From NCBI GenBank assembly GCA_936914845.1, contig CAKZGE010000003.1:124001-188000 (forward strand): a stretch of DNA of 64,000 nt. Reading direction: 5' to 3'. The notes beneath the pieces were generated by a model that was not told the DNA's origin, searched no databases, and was given only the letters and a program-made list of their open reading frames with translations. This document shows positions 18,482 to 28,266 of this stretch, piece after piece (position 1 is the first letter of the stretch; each line of letters begins with the position of its first letter). Both the position numbers and the translations under genes were made by a program. Source of the DNA: an uncultured Chloracidobacterium sp. Its GTDB lineage: Bacteria; Acidobacteriota; Blastocatellia; Pyrinomonadales; Pyrinomonadaceae.

Positions 18482-19366
18482 ATGAAATTAATGGCATTCA
18501 ACGGCACGGTCGTACCGGCCACTGGTGAAAAACGCTATCGGATAGGGGTTCTGGTAAATAGCGATGAGGTAGCCGACCTGACGCCGGCGATATTACCGTT
18601 TGGACTTTCGGCATCTGAGGTTCTGCGGTGCTATGACCTTTCCACGGATTTCGTTACACCGGCTTCAGAAGCGATCGCCAGCGGACTACTGCCGCTGCTC
18701 GCCAAAGAGGATATTACGATCGAAGCTCCGATCCCGCGGCCCGGAAAGGTCATTTGCATCGGCTTAAATTACCGCAACCATGCCGTTGAAAGCGGTATGG
18801 AGATCCCCTCCGCACCGATCATTTTCTCCAAATTCGGAACATCCGTTATCGGGCCCGACCACCCGATCATCATACCGACAGGTTCTCAGCAGGTAGATTT
18901 CGAAGCCGAATTGGCGTTTGTTATCGGTAAACGCGCTAAAAATGTCACAGCTTCAGATGCAATGGATCACGTTTTTGGCTACACGAATTTCAACGATGTC
19001 TCGGCACGTGATATGCAGTTCGCCGACGGTCAGTGGCAGAGAGGAAAATCGTGTGATACCTTCGCTCCATTCGGCGAATTCGTCGCCACCAAAGATGAGA
19101 TCGCCGACCCGCACAGCCTTAACATTAAATTCAGGCTCAATGGTGAGACGCTGCAGGATTCAACCACCGCCGAATTGATCTTTCGCATACCCGAATTGAT
19201 CGAATTCTTATCTGCCTCGATCTCTCTGGAACCGGGTGATATCATCGCCACGGGCACGCCGCCCGGAGTCGGATTTGCGCGGAAACCACCCGTCTTTTTG
19301 CGGCCGGGCGATGTTTGTGAAGTTGAAATAGAAGGCCTCGGCGTTCTGAGAAATCCGGTCGAATGA
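18482..19366 (+). CDS. Fumarylacetoacetate hydrolase family protein
   Basis: 294 aa. The C-terminal FAH domain (about residues 85-290) has the conserved start GKVICIGLNYRNHAVESG, the metal-binding glutamates in VDFEAELAFVIG, and the late motif IIATGTPPGVGF. Members hydrolyse or decarboxylate beta-keto or acylpyruvate compounds with a divalent metal (for example oxaloacetate decarboxylase or acylpyruvase). The exact substrate cannot be read from sequence. Soluble, with no signal peptide. Confidence 0.9.
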   Translation: MKLMAFNGTVVPATGEKRYRIGVLVNSDEVADLTPAILPFGLSASEVLRCYDLSTDFVTPASEAIASGLLPLLAKEDITIEAPIPRPGKVICIGLNYRNHAVESGMEIPSAPIIFSKFGTSVIGPDHPIIIPTGSQQVDFEAELAFVIGKRAKNVTASDAMDHVFGYTNFNDVSARDMQFADGQWQRGKSCDTFAPFGEFVATKDEIADPHSLNIKFRLNGETLQDSTTAELIFRIPELIEFLSASISLEPGDIIATGTPPGVGFARKPPVFLRPGDVCEVEIEGLGVLRNPVE

Positions 19367-19418
19367 TCGTTAGCAAGCTTCGGCCTTGTGGTTTCGAGCC
19401 GCTCGGCCGATTTACCTT

Positions 19419-20027
19419 TTAAACGCCCATTTGCCAATGTTTTACACCGTCCATCGGCCAAATCAGCATTATTATATTAAGTAAAAGCCCATCGCGTATC
19501 CACCACAGCAAAAAGATCTCCACGGCTAAAAAGAAAGCAAGCGACCACCATCTGCCAAGCTTGAAAGCAATAAGAAAACCCACCGCACATGCAGCTACAT
19601 CACCAAGTGAATTGGCTATAGAATCGCCAAAATAGTCCAGCGAGGCAGTGTTCTCGCGGTATTTTTCTATCACCCACGTGGAATTTTCGAGTATTTCCCA
19701 ACTGCATTCAACGACGGTCGCGATCAACAACTGCCAAGCCCAAGAAAGGTTCGGCAAAGCCGCCCGTAGTATCCAAAAGAATAGAACGCCATGCAAAATG
19801 TGCGTAAATGTATATGGATCGAATAGATGCTGCGAGGTGTGCGGGCTATTCCAGGCTTCAGGTACATAGATCGCGGCATCGCCGTATTTGCACCACCAGA
19901 AACGCCCCTGTAAATGCAGGACGATCGCCATTAGCGCCGCCGCTGTAGCGGCCACGGCGAACGGTAGGGCGGCATTCCGTATCTCTGCAGATCTTTTCTT
20001 TTCCATCAGCCTAGATTTTGCTTGCAT
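19419..20027 (-). CDS. UPF0314/DUF2585 family membrane protein
   Basis: About 202 aa with five to six hydrophobic segments. The family's conserved polar stretches are visible: the tryptophan-rich RFWWCKYGD after the first helix, the histidines in FTHILHGVLF, and VECSWEILENS followed by DYFGDSIANSLGD. These match DUF2585 proteins, of unknown function. Start uncertain among in-frame Met codons (20048, 20027, 20006). The upstream TonB-C gene ends with a good terminator, so this gene is probably transcribed separately. Confidence 0.78.
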   Translation of the reverse strand: MQAKSRLMEKKRSAEIRNAALPFAVAATAAALMAIVLHLQGRFWWCKYGDAAIYVPEAWNSPHTSQHLFDPYTFTHILHGVLFFWILRAALPNLSWAWQLLIATVVECSWEILENSTWVIEKYRENTASLDYFGDSIANSLGDVAACAVGFLIAFKLGRWWSLAFFLAVEIFLLWWIRDGLLLNIIMLIWPMDGVKHWQMGV

Positions 20028-20048
20028 TCGCCGCATTTTACAAGCCAA

Positions 20049-20079
20049 AACAAAACGGCCGCCGTAAAAAAGCAGCCGT
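20049..20079 (-). terminator. Rho-independent terminator of the TonB-C/TPR gene
   Basis: On the minus strand ACGGCTGC, a 9-nt loop, then GCGGCCGT form an 8-bp stem with one G-U pair, followed by TTTGTTTT. It lies 23 bp after the stop codon of the gene ending at 20102. Confidence 0.7.
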
Positions 20080-20101
20080 CGTTATAAATTTTAGTTTTGA
20101 T

Positions 20102-21448
20102 CTACAAATTGAAATTAAAGCTTATCCAGCCGATGGCCTTTACCGCCTGGCCATCCCTGACAAATGGTTTGAACTTCCATTTCCTAACAGCGTCTTTCGC
20201 AGCACCCTGCAGAATTACCGGACCGCTGGCATCGTGAACCTCGACCACGTCGCCTTCTTCATCCACCAAAACTTCTAACCGTACCGAACCACCGGTTCGC
20301 GTGTTGCGGGCCGCCGGCGGATAGACCGGCGACGTTCGCCGCGTTGCATATGGCAGCAGCGAACCGACATCCATCGGCCCCTCCGCATTTGTGGAAACGG
20401 GCTTTGCGTCCGGTGCCGGATTTGAGATACGGATCGTCGGTGTAGAGCTTTCGGTCGTCGGGCGGTTCGGCGCCGCTGATGAGACCATCTGAGCACCGGT
20501 TTCCGGCGTATTCGCAGCCACCAATTGTTCCGCAGGCTTGGATGTCGGCGTTGTCGGCGCGCGTTCGGTTCCGGCGACCGGCTTTGGATCGACCTTGATC
20601 GCTGCGGCCGACGCGATAGGATTAACGATCGGGGATTGCGGCAATTCTACCGGAGCCGCCGCCGGTTTGGCCGCCGCCACATCAGAGAACGTTGTGCCGT
20701 CCACCGCATTTATAATAATGCTGCGCGAACTCGCCAGTTGCTCGCGAGATTCGGCGGCTTCGGTGCGCCAACGGCGAGCATCATAATCATCCCGCGCTAT
20801 CGCCGCCCGCGAAGAAGCCGCTTCTTCCAATACCGGCAGAGCGCGGGCCGCCTTGGTCTTATCGCCATCGCCGCTTAGTTCCTTTGCTTGCGTAATGACC
20901 ATCTCAAGCGTTTCCCGCATTCTTTCAAGATCGTTCGAAGCTTCAAGCGGCAGGGTGCGGTCCGCAACGTTCAATCCGAGTGAACGATAGCGTTCGATCT
21001 TGTTGCGGGCTCCGCTGACGATCTGGCCGGCTACTGCCGCATATTGTGCCGGCGAATTGGGCTTATTGGCTTTTTGAGCTGCAAATGATTCGCTCAAAAA
21101 AGCTTGTGCTCTTTTATAGTCGCCCTGTTCCAAATAGCTGTGCATCAACAGAACGCTGGTCACGCTTTGGGCCGATGGATCTGCTGTTTCGCGGCGAATA
21201 TTTTCCAGTTCGTAAATTGCTGCGTTATAATTTCGGACCACGATGTATGCCTTGGCCTTTGAAATGCGTTCGCGCATCACCTCTGCCGAGGTCGGGCTTT
21301 TTGCGGGGGGTGCGATCGTTGTTGCGGCAGCCGGGGAAGGGGCCGGTACAGGTGCAGGTGTTCCGGTCGTCTGTGCGGCCACGAACATTGCCGAGCCGGT
21401 GAGTGTAAATAAGATCGAAGAACCAAGCCTTCTGACATTTAGCGGCAT
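20102..21448 (-). CDS. Secreted protein with helical repeat region and C-terminal TonB domain
   Basis: 448 aa. Signal peptide at residues ~1-25, a Pro/Ala-rich stretch, a helical TPR-like region at ~60-240, a long Pro/Thr-rich linker at ~260-345, and a C-terminal TonB domain at ~350-448 (PVYPPAARNTRTGGSVRLEV, ending AIGWISFNFNL). Free-standing TonB-C proteins without an N-terminal membrane anchor are common in Acidobacteria. They may act in envelope protein interaction rather than classical energy transduction. The signal peptide region (LFTLTGSAMFVAAQ) supports export. Confidence 0.82.
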   Translation of the reverse strand: MPLNVRRLGSSILFTLTGSAMFVAAQTTGTPAPVPAPSPAAATTIAPPAKSPTSAEVMRERISKAKAYIVVRNYNAAIYELENIRRETADPSAQSVTSVLLMHSYLEQGDYKRAQAFLSESFAAQKANKPNSPAQYAAVAGQIVSGARNKIERYRSLGLNVADRTLPLEASNDLERMRETLEMVITQAKELSGDGDKTKAARALPVLEEAASSRAAIARDDYDARRWRTEAAESREQLASSRSIIINAVDGTTFSDVAAAKPAAAPVELPQSPIVNPIASAAAIKVDPKPVAGTERAPTTPTSKPAEQLVAANTPETGAQMVSSAAPNRPTTESSTPTIRISNPAPDAKPVSTNAEGPMDVGSLLPYATRRTSPVYPPAARNTRTGGSVRLEVLVDEEGDVVEVHDASGPVILQGAAKDAVRKWKFKPFVRDGQAVKAIGWISFNFNL

Positions 21449-21579
21449 TTTCAGTCTCTCCTTGACTTAAATTTTCCGTAAAGGTCCAGCGAAATACCTC
21501 AAAGAAGGCCCACTTTTCCCTAACAATTCGGTCAAAATCAATAATGTGACCAAGGCAGATGCCTTTATTTGATATTGCG

Positions 21580-22989
21580 TCACTTTAAACTATTGATGAT
21601 TTTTTCCCGGTAAGCGTTTGCGTCTCTTTTTATAACATTTTCGTTTAGCGTGAGCAACCGCCGGTCTTGCATCACGATCTTGCCGTTGATGACAACCGTA
21701 TTAACATCGGCCGCCTTGGTAGAATATACGAGAGCCGAATATATATTGAACCAAGGTGTCTGGTGCGGGGCGTTTAGATCGACTATCGCAATATCCGCCC
21801 GCTTTCCGATCTCGATCGAACCTGTAATATCGGCAATGTGCAATGCGCGGGCGCCGCGAATGGTTGCCATTTCAAATGCCTGTTCCGCCGTAACAAGTTT
21901 CGGATCGCCGCCAAAAACCTTGTGCAGTTTCGCCGCCGCATCCATCTCTTCCCACATATTCAGATCGTTGTTCGAAGCCGCTCCATCCGTGCCCAACCCC
22001 ACGGCAATATCCTGAACCAGCATCTTCGGCACCGGCGCCACGCCCGAAGCCAGCTTCATATTTGAATGCGGGCAATGTGCAGATCCAACATTCTTGCTTT
22101 TCAAAATGTTGATCTCGTCGTCGCTCAAAAAGATCGTGTGCGCAGCAACCGTCGGGCCGTCGAAAAAGCCAATATTGTTCAAATAGTTGACCGGTGTCGC
22201 CCCTTTTTGCTCAGATATATCGCTAACCTCTTTTTTGGTCTCCGCCACGTGGATGACCACCGGCACTTTCAACTCATTCGCCGCCTTTCGGATCGCTTTT
22301 AGATTTTCCGTCGAGACCGTATATGGTGCATGCGGAGCATAGGCGGGCGTTATCAGCTCATCTTTCTGCCATTTTTTTACATACTTTTCTGTATAGGCCA
22401 TGGCCGCCGCGGGCGTTTTATTGTCGGCCACCGGAAAATCGATTATTGTTTCTCCTAAAACCCCGCGAACGCCGGCTTTCTTTGTTTCATCTGCGACAGC
22501 ATCCTCAAAATAGTACATATCGCAATAGGTCGTCGTGCCGCCTTGGATCATTTCCGCGAGCCCTAGCCGTGTGCCGACCCGGACGAACTGTTCATCGACA
22601 TTTTTCGCTTCGGCCGGAAATATATATTTCGTCAGCCAATCATTGAGGTCAAGGTCGTCCGAGATGCCGCGGAAAAGCGTCATTGGAATGTGTGTGTGTG
22701 TGTTTATCAAACCCGGGATCACGGCTTTTCCTTTGGCGTCAATGACCCGCCGGCCGCGAAAATTCTTCAGCATAACGCCCGGCGTGCCGATCGCGGTTAT
22801 TGTATTGCCTTCGATCGCCACCACGCCGTTCTCTATTATCCGCCGATCTTTGTCCATCGTTACGACCGTTCCGCCGACGATCAGTACGTCCACGGAAACG
22901 ACCGCAGAATTTCCAAAGATCATGCTGTTCGCAAACAGCGTGACAACAAACAATGCCGCAAAGAATGTTCGAAGTATGCTTTTAGCCAT
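21580..22989 (-). CDS. Amidohydrolase, S-adenosylhomocysteine/methylthioadenosine deaminase type
   Basis: About 469 aa from ATG 22989, the start of a signal-like segment (MAKSILRTFFAALFVVTLFA). TIM-barrel metal ligands are seen: GLINTHTHIPM, HVAETKKEV, the His in SAHCPHSNMKLASG, and Asp in GLGTDGAASNND. The pattern matches the TrzA/AtzA-like subtype II amidohydrolases that deaminate adenosine derivatives or triazines. The likely N-terminal export signal is unusual for a purine-salvage deaminase, so the substrate may be extracytoplasmic. The H-T-H motif is encoded by an (AC)n microsatellite at about 22689-22703. Confidence 0.85.
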   Translation of the reverse strand: MAKSILRTFFAALFVVTLFANSMIFGNSAVVSVDVLIVGGTVVTMDKDRRIIENGVVAIEGNTITAIGTPGVMLKNFRGRRVIDAKGKAVIPGLINTHTHIPMTLFRGISDDLDLNDWLTKYIFPAEAKNVDEQFVRVGTRLGLAEMIQGGTTTYCDMYYFEDAVADETKKAGVRGVLGETIIDFPVADNKTPAAAMAYTEKYVKKWQKDELITPAYAPHAPYTVSTENLKAIRKAANELKVPVVIHVAETKKEVSDISEQKGATPVNYLNNIGFFDGPTVAAHTIFLSDDEINILKSKNVGSAHCPHSNMKLASGVAPVPKMLVQDIAVGLGTDGAASNNDLNMWEEMDAAAKLHKVFGGDPKLVTAEQAFEMATIRGARALHIADITGSIEIGKRADIAIVDLNAPHQTPWFNIYSALVYSTKAADVNTVVINGKIVMQDRRLLTLNENVIKRDANAYREKIINSLK

Positions 22990-23065
22990 ATTTAGTCTTT
23001 TATATTCAATATTTGAGCTTTCGAAACGGATATTAGAATATATCGCTGACAAACATCCGTTTTGC

Positions 23066-23692
23066 CTATCTTCGCCGCACGAACCACACACCGAAAACTA
23101 TCAGAGCTAATGTCAGCTGCGAACCGCCGACAACGGCTGCCCAAAAAGCAGCAGATTTTGGTTCCGTCGAATAGAGCGGCCCGGAATGGTTGGACGTTCC
23201 GCTTGGTTCGCCGCCGCTGCTCTCGATGGCCGCGGCGAAAGGCCTGCCTTCGCGGAATTCAACGTTGTAAACAGAAGCGTGAGGCTCGGAAGAACCTAGG
23301 ATCGGCACATCTTTCTGAAAACTGTGGTTGAGCAATTTTATGCCGCCCGGCAACTTTCCGCTTTCTATCATATCGGCAATTCGTTCGCCGCCACGCCGGT
23401 TCAAATCGATTCCCGACGATTCAAATTCCTTGACCGGTATCGCATATAGGGTACCCATGCGCGATGCCCCACCGCGAGTTTTTCCTTCAAGCACCGTCGG
23501 TTGTCCTTTTTGGATCGAGATCTTTTCAGCCGCCATCGGCGATTCAAATATAAACACATACCCCGGCAGATCGTCTTTTGCTTCAAGCACCAGATCAGGC
23601 CGCACCCGCTGGCTGCCCGGAGCCGGCGGAACATCGGCAAACACCGCCGCATTTAGCATCAGTACCGTTAAAAAAAGTATCAAGCTTTTCAT
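23066..23692 (-). CDS. Hypothetical exported protein with C-terminal membrane anchor
   Basis: 209 aa from ATG 23692 (a GTG two codons upstream is possible). Signal peptide MKSLILFLTVLMLNAAVFA. A single C-terminal hydrophobic helix (about residues 183-203) is followed by RRR, so the bulk of the protein would sit outside the membrane with the tail in the cytoplasm. The stop codon of folP overlaps or abuts the start, suggesting co-transcription. No family recognised. Confidence 0.65.
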   Translation of the reverse strand: MKSLILFLTVLMLNAAVFADVPPAPGSQRVRPDLVLEAKDDLPGYVFIFESPMAAEKISIQKGQPTVLEGKTRGGASRMGTLYAIPVKEFESSGIDLNRRGGERIADMIESGKLPGGIKLLNHSFQKDVPILGSSEPHASVYNVEFREGRPFAAAIESSGGEPSGTSNHSGPLYSTEPKSAAFWAAVVGGSQLTLALIVFGVWFVRRR

Positions 23693-23694
23693 AT

Positions 23695-24540
23695 TCACAC
23701 CATTCCTGTTTTTGTCGCCAATGCCGCTGCTGCGGCCGCCACGGTCTCTTTTACATCATGCACACGAAGAATATTAGCTCCCTTATAGACCGCCAATGCG
23801 GCACAGGCTATCGAACCCGCCAAACGGTCTTCCGGCGGCAAATCGCCCGAAACCTTTCCGATGAACGATTTTCGGGAAGCCCCGACCAGCAACGGATATT
23901 GCGGAAATGTGGCAATGACCGTATCGACATACCCCAAGATTTCAAAATTTTGACGGGCCGTTTTGCCAAATCCCAACCCTATATCAAGAACGATATTCTC
24001 CGGCCGAACTCCACTTTTTTCCGCCGCGGAAATGGATTTGGCCAATCCTGTCGTAACTTCAGCCAAAATACCATGCACCGGCGGTTGTGAATGCAGCGAG
24101 TCAAGATCGCCGCGAGAATGCATCAATATCAGCCCCAGGCCGCGTTGAGCAGCAACGGCCGCCAGTTCACGATCGAACCGAAGACCTGAAATATCATTGA
24201 CAATAGCGGCTCCTGCGTCGGCCGCCGCCGCCGCCGTTTGCGAACGGTGTGTGTCGATCGAAATAGGGATGTCAAAGCGTTTGGCGACTGCCCCTATTAC
24301 CGGCACGACGCGGCGGATCTCTTCATCGCTCGCCACCGCCTCACCGCCCGGACGCGTAGATTCGCCGCCAATGTCTATTATGTCGGCTCCTTCGGCGATC
24401 ATTTCCTCCGCTCTTCGAAGAGCCCCGTCCGGCAAGATATATCGGCCGCCGTCTGAAAAGCTGTCAGGCGTAACGTTCAAAATGCCCATTATCAATGGTC
24501 GGTCAAACTTGATCGCGAATTTTCCGGCCTGCCACAACAT
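23695..24540 (-). CDS. folP: Dihydropteroate synthase
   Basis: 281 aa. Condenses 6-hydroxymethyl-dihydropterin pyrophosphate with p-aminobenzoate in folate synthesis. Signature sequences are complete: MGILNVTPDSFSDGG near the N-terminus, DIGGESTRPG, DTHRS and the C-terminal RVHDVKE. The length is standard. It lies downstream of ftsH and tilS on the same strand, an order seen in many bacteria. A possible terminator separates it from ftsH. Confidence 0.96.
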   Translation of the reverse strand: MLWQAGKFAIKFDRPLIMGILNVTPDSFSDGGRYILPDGALRRAEEMIAEGADIIDIGGESTRPGGEAVASDEEIRRVVPVIGAVAKRFDIPISIDTHRSQTAAAAADAGAAIVNDISGLRFDRELAAVAAQRGLGLILMHSRGDLDSLHSQPPVHGILAEVTTGLAKSISAAEKSGVRPENIVLDIGLGFGKTARQNFEILGYVDTVIATFPQYPLLVGASRKSFIGKVSGDLPPEDRLAGSIACAALAVYKGANILRVHDVKETVAAAAAALATKTGMV

Positions 24541-24570
24541 TGTAAGAAAAGAATATACGCCCGACCGCCA

Positions 24571-24602
24571 AAAAGAAAAGGCCTTGACCCGCTAAACAGG
24601 CC
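24571..24602 (-). terminator. Possible terminator after ftsH
   Basis: On the minus strand GGCCT, a 13-nt loop and AGGCC form a short GC-rich stem, followed by a T-rich run (TTTTCTTTTT). The stem is only 5 bp, so termination may be partial and folP may still be read from the ftsH transcript. Confidence 0.4.
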
Positions 24603-24630
24603 AAAACCCTTTCCGCAATAACCGTTTCGT

Positions 24631-26559
24631 CTATGCCGTTGCCGGATTATTCGGCGTTATTGGCGGCAAGATCGGCTTTTTGAAACGACTTTCAGATGTT
24701 GTCTCTTCCTTTGCCGGCGTTCCGTCATCATCTTTGGTCGAAAGCGGTTCGTCGCCATTGACCGGCAAACCCGCGATCAGGCGGCGCATTTGAGCATTAT
24801 CAAGCGATTCGTGTTCAAGCAATGCTTCCGTAATGCGTTCCATCGCGTCGGCATGATCTTTTAGGATCTGCGTTGCCCGCTCATACTGCTCAGAAATGAT
24901 CCGCTTCACTTCAAGATCGATCTTGATCGCCGTATCTTCCGAAAAATCACGATGCTGATTGATCTCGCGGCCGAGAAAGATCTGCTCATCCTTTTTACCA
25001 AAGGCCAGCGGACCGAGGTCTGACATACCGTATTGACATACCATCGAGCGGGCGATCTCCGTCGCTTTTTCGATGTCGTTCGAAGCCCCAGTGGTGATCT
25101 GCCCGATAAACAGTTCTTCCGCGATGCGGCCGCCCATCGAATTAGCGATCATCGCCAGCAGTTCTTCTTTTGTGCGGCCAAGAATATCTTGTTCCGGCAG
25201 AAAATACGTAACGCCAAGCGCGCGGCCCCGCGGAACGATCGTCACCTTGTGCACCGGATCGCTTTCCGGAATATTCATTCCGACAATGGCGTGGCCGGCT
25301 TCGTGGATCGCCGTCAACCGACGTTCTTTTTCCGAAATGACCATGCTGCGGCGTTCCGGCCCCATCATCACCTTGTCTTTCGCAAATTCAAGGTCGCGGA
25401 GCGTGACCACTTTTTTATCTTCGCGAGCGGCGATCAGCGCCGCTTCATTGACCAAATTTGCCAGGTCGGCTCCGGTAAAGCCCGGCGTGCCGCGAGCGAT
25501 GATATTGATATCAACACCTTCATCCAGCGGGATCTTGCGCGTATGAACCTTCAAAATGCCTTCACGGCCGCGAACGTCCGGATACGACACAACGACCTGC
25601 CGGTCAAAGCGTCCCGGGCGAAGCAATGCCGGATCAAGCACATCCGGCCGGTTGGTCGATGCCATCAAGATCACGCCGTCGTTCGATTCGAACCCGTCCA
25701 TTTCGACAAGCAATTGGTTCAGGGTCTGTTCGCGTTCGTCATGTCCGCCCCCCAAACCGGCACCACGATGGCGGCCGACCGCATCGATCTCGTCAATGAA
25801 GATAATGCACGGCGCATTCTTTTTGCCTTGTTCGAACAGGTCGCGAACGCGACTGGCGCCCACACCGACGAACATTTCAACAAAATCCGAACCGGAGATC
25901 GAAAAGAAGGGCACATTTGCCTCGCCGGCCACGGCCTTTGCCAAAAGAGTTTTACCGGTTCCCGGAGGGCCCATCATCAGCACGCCCTTCGGGATCTTGC
26001 CGCCCAGCTTTTGAAACTTTTGCGGGTCTTTCAAAAACTCGATGACCTCTTCGAGTTCTTCTTTCGCTTCGTCAACGCCGGAAACGTCTTTGAACGTAAT
26101 ACGCTTTTGTTGGTTATTCAGCAGTTTTGCCTTCGATTTGCCAAAGCTCAAAGCTTTATTGCCGCCCGCCTGCATCTGCCGTAGTGTGAATACCAAAAAG
26201 CCGACAAGCAGAAGAAAAGGCAACAGTTGGATCAGAATAAGCAAGCCCATGTTGCTTGATTCGGGTTCAAGATTGATCTTTGTATCCGTATCTTGCGCGG
26301 CGGCATAGATCTGATCGCGTGCAGAATTGCTGCCATCAAGCTTGACCGTATATTTCGCGTCGCTTTTATCGGTCAGCGTCATCGCATCGTGCCCGACAAC
26401 GGCCTCTTTGATATCTTTATTCTTAATGCGGGTCAGGCCTGCATCAAAAGATAATTCCTCCGCACCGCGTGATTGTTTTCCGTTGATCAGATATACCAGC
26501 GATATTGCGCCGACGATAACCATCGCCCAGAGCAGAAGCTGTTTTACTTTAGAACTCAA
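24631..26559 (-). CDS. ftsH: ATP-dependent zinc metalloprotease FtsH
   Basis: 642 aa membrane-anchored AAA+ protease that degrades misfolded and regulatory membrane proteins. Two N-terminal membrane helices (residues ~7-24 and ~104-124) flank a small extracytoplasmic domain. The AAA domain has Walker A GPPGTGKT, Walker B IIFIDEIDAV and the second region of homology RPGRFDRQV. The peptidase domain has HEAGH and a later Asp-containing motif SNDIEKAT. The C-terminal tail is Pro/Thr-rich and unstructured. Neighbours tilS and folP match the usual chromosomal context. Confidence 0.97.
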   Translation of the reverse strand: MSSKVKQLLLWAMVIVGAISLVYLINGKQSRGAEELSFDAGLTRIKNKDIKEAVVGHDAMTLTDKSDAKYTVKLDGSNSARDQIYAAAQDTDTKINLEPESSNMGLLILIQLLPFLLLVGFLVFTLRQMQAGGNKALSFGKSKAKLLNNQQKRITFKDVSGVDEAKEELEEVIEFLKDPQKFQKLGGKIPKGVLMMGPPGTGKTLLAKAVAGEANVPFFSISGSDFVEMFVGVGASRVRDLFEQGKKNAPCIIFIDEIDAVGRHRGAGLGGGHDEREQTLNQLLVEMDGFESNDGVILMASTNRPDVLDPALLRPGRFDRQVVVSYPDVRGREGILKVHTRKIPLDEGVDINIIARGTPGFTGADLANLVNEAALIAAREDKKVVTLRDLEFAKDKVMMGPERRSMVISEKERRLTAIHEAGHAIVGMNIPESDPVHKVTIVPRGRALGVTYFLPEQDILGRTKEELLAMIANSMGGRIAEELFIGQITTGASNDIEKATEIARSMVCQYGMSDLGPLAFGKKDEQIFLGREINQHRDFSEDTAIKIDLEVKRIISEQYERATQILKDHADAMERITEALLEHESLDNAQMRRLIAGLPVNGDEPLSTKDDDGTPAKEETTSESRFKKPILPPITPNNPATA

Positions 26560-26701
26560 TTTTTCGCCTCCAAATAAACTTCCATCTCATGAAAGTCTTG
26601 CCAATGCCATTTGATGAAAGTTCAAGCCCGCACGTTGTCAAATTTCGACGCCGGGCGGCACCAATGCCAACCTTTGATTGTAATTTGCGCCGCATTTTTT
26701 A

Positions 26702-27766
26702 TCAACCCCTTTGGTTTTCGACACTTTTGAGGTCGTCCCGGCGTTCGAACCGAAGTTGCCCATCGTGCTTAAAGACGGCATCTTCGCCGGGCAATTCCAC
26801 CATCCGGCCGCTTTTTTTGCTAACGGCCAAACCGCGTACGGCTTCAATATGTTTCAGTTCTAATCCGCGCAGATATCCGCGTTTTACCTTTATCCATTGG
26901 CGGATCAGCAAAAGAGCTTCGGCTTTTGGCATCGCCGCCACATCGCCCACCTTCAGTTCCCCGACCGCGTCCGCCACGGCCGTTTCCGCCTTTTCGCCAA
27001 AGGCTCGCAATATATTGGCTGTTCCGGCCAGCGTTTCGATTATTTTCGGGTTCAGATCGCGAAGCATCGGCAACAGCATTTTGCGTATCCGCACCCGCCG
27101 AAAAGCCATGTCCTCATTCATCGTGTCATATCGATATTCAATGCCTAACTCGGAACAGTAATGCTCCGTATCTTCGCGTTTGGCCCACGCCAAAAGCGGC
27201 CTGATAAGCAGCGGTGATGTGCGAAACGGCAACAGAGGGCCTTCGGTATCGACGTCCGCCACAGCGGTTTCGGCAAACATTGCGTGTTCCTGCAGCTGGC
27301 GAACGGCCGGCATCGCCGCCAAACCGTCAATGCCGCTGCCACGGATCAAATTCATCAAAAAGGTTTCCGCCTGATCATTCAGGGTGTGCGCGGTCAAAAC
27401 CCCATATGCATGCACCTTTTCCGCCATCTCCGCAAAGAAGCCGTACCGGGCGATACGGGCGTTTTGTTCCAAGTTGCCGGAGTGTGGAATTTCACCGCTC
27501 CCGACGATCAATTCTACTCGGAGCTCCGCCGCCAGTCTTTTAACAAATTCTTCGTCAGCATCGCTTTCGTGCCCGCGAAGCCGATGATTAAAATGCGCCG
27601 CTACGAACCGGTGCTCCAGCTTTTTGCGTTTGACAAGATCATTTATCCCGCATAAAAGTGCGGCCGAATCCGCCCCGCCCGAAACACAGACCAAGATCGT
27701 TTCGCCGCTGAAAGGCAGCTCAAGCCTTCGCCATTCCGTGATCAAATTGCGTACGAACGGGACCAT
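26702..27766 (-). CDS. tilS: tRNA(Ile)-lysidine synthase
   Basis: 354 aa N-type ATP pyrophosphatase that converts C34 of the tRNA-Ile CAU anticodon to lysidine so that AUA is read. The PP-loop is VSGGADSAALL. Other family markers are HFNHRLRG, ARIARYGFF, AHTLNDQAETFLMNLIRGSG and IRPLLAW. The C-terminal substrate-binding part is short, as in many shorter TilS. Located upstream of ftsH on the same strand. Start at ATG 27766 with the N-terminal residues fitting the family. Confidence 0.93.
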   Translation of the reverse strand: MVPFVRNLITEWRRLELPFSGETILVCVSGGADSAALLCGINDLVKRKKLEHRFVAAHFNHRLRGHESDADEEFVKRLAAELRVELIVGSGEIPHSGNLEQNARIARYGFFAEMAEKVHAYGVLTAHTLNDQAETFLMNLIRGSGIDGLAAMPAVRQLQEHAMFAETAVADVDTEGPLLPFRTSPLLIRPLLAWAKREDTEHYCSELGIEYRYDTMNEDMAFRRVRIRKMLLPMLRDLNPKIIETLAGTANILRAFGEKAETAVADAVGELKVGDVAAMPKAEALLLIRQWIKVKRGYLRGLELKHIEAVRGLAVSKKSGRMVELPGEDAVFKHDGQLRFERRDDLKSVENQRG

Positions 27767-27831
27767 AACCTGATATCTTCTCTCAAATAAAGATCTACCA
27801 TCTTCGTTCTTTCGGATGATACTATGCTTTT

Positions 27832-28266
27832 ATGCTTTCGTCTGCTTTAGTAACAAAAGATGTCGGAATTTTTGAAACGATGTCCCTTGGCGCCGTTCCC
27901 AAGATAAATTTCGTCGGGTCGCTCCAGACCGACAATGTTCCCTGCGGTTATTTCTATGACATAATCTCCGGCGAATATTTGGGTACCAATTGCGATAAAC
28001 CAAAAGATATTGTTCTCGTCGGCAACATGACATCTCAAAAGGTCGTTGACGGCAAGGTCGTTTTTCACATTGAAAATCTTCAGCAGCTTTCGATAACGCA
28101 CACGGAGTTTCAAAAACGAGCAGCCACGATATACGGTGAAAGCACCGCTTACATTTCGAAGGACCTGTCAGAGCTTGCAAAGGAAATGGCGGCGATCGCG
28201 TTCGTTCATTTACATAAAAACGACACCGCCTATGGAAATACAGTAACTGTTCAGGTAGTTTGTTAA
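27832..28266 (+). CDS. Hypothetical protein
   Basis: 144 aa, divergent from tilS with a 65-bp shared upstream region. A soluble-looking protein with four cysteines (VPCGYFYD, GTNCDKPK and a C-terminal VVC among them), mixed alpha/beta, without signal peptide. The middle reads like a small beta domain (IVLVGNMTSQKVVDGKVVFH) followed by a helical region. It is the last chromosomal-looking gene before the IS66 transposase, so it may be truncated at its end, but nothing in the sequence proves this. Confidence 0.55.
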   Translation: MLSSALVTKDVGIFETMSLGAVPKINFVGSLQTDNVPCGYFYDIISGEYLGTNCDKPKDIVLVGNMTSQKVVDGKVVFHIENLQQLSITHTEFQKRAATIYGESTAYISKDLSELAKEMAAIAFVHLHKNDTAYGNTVTVQVVC

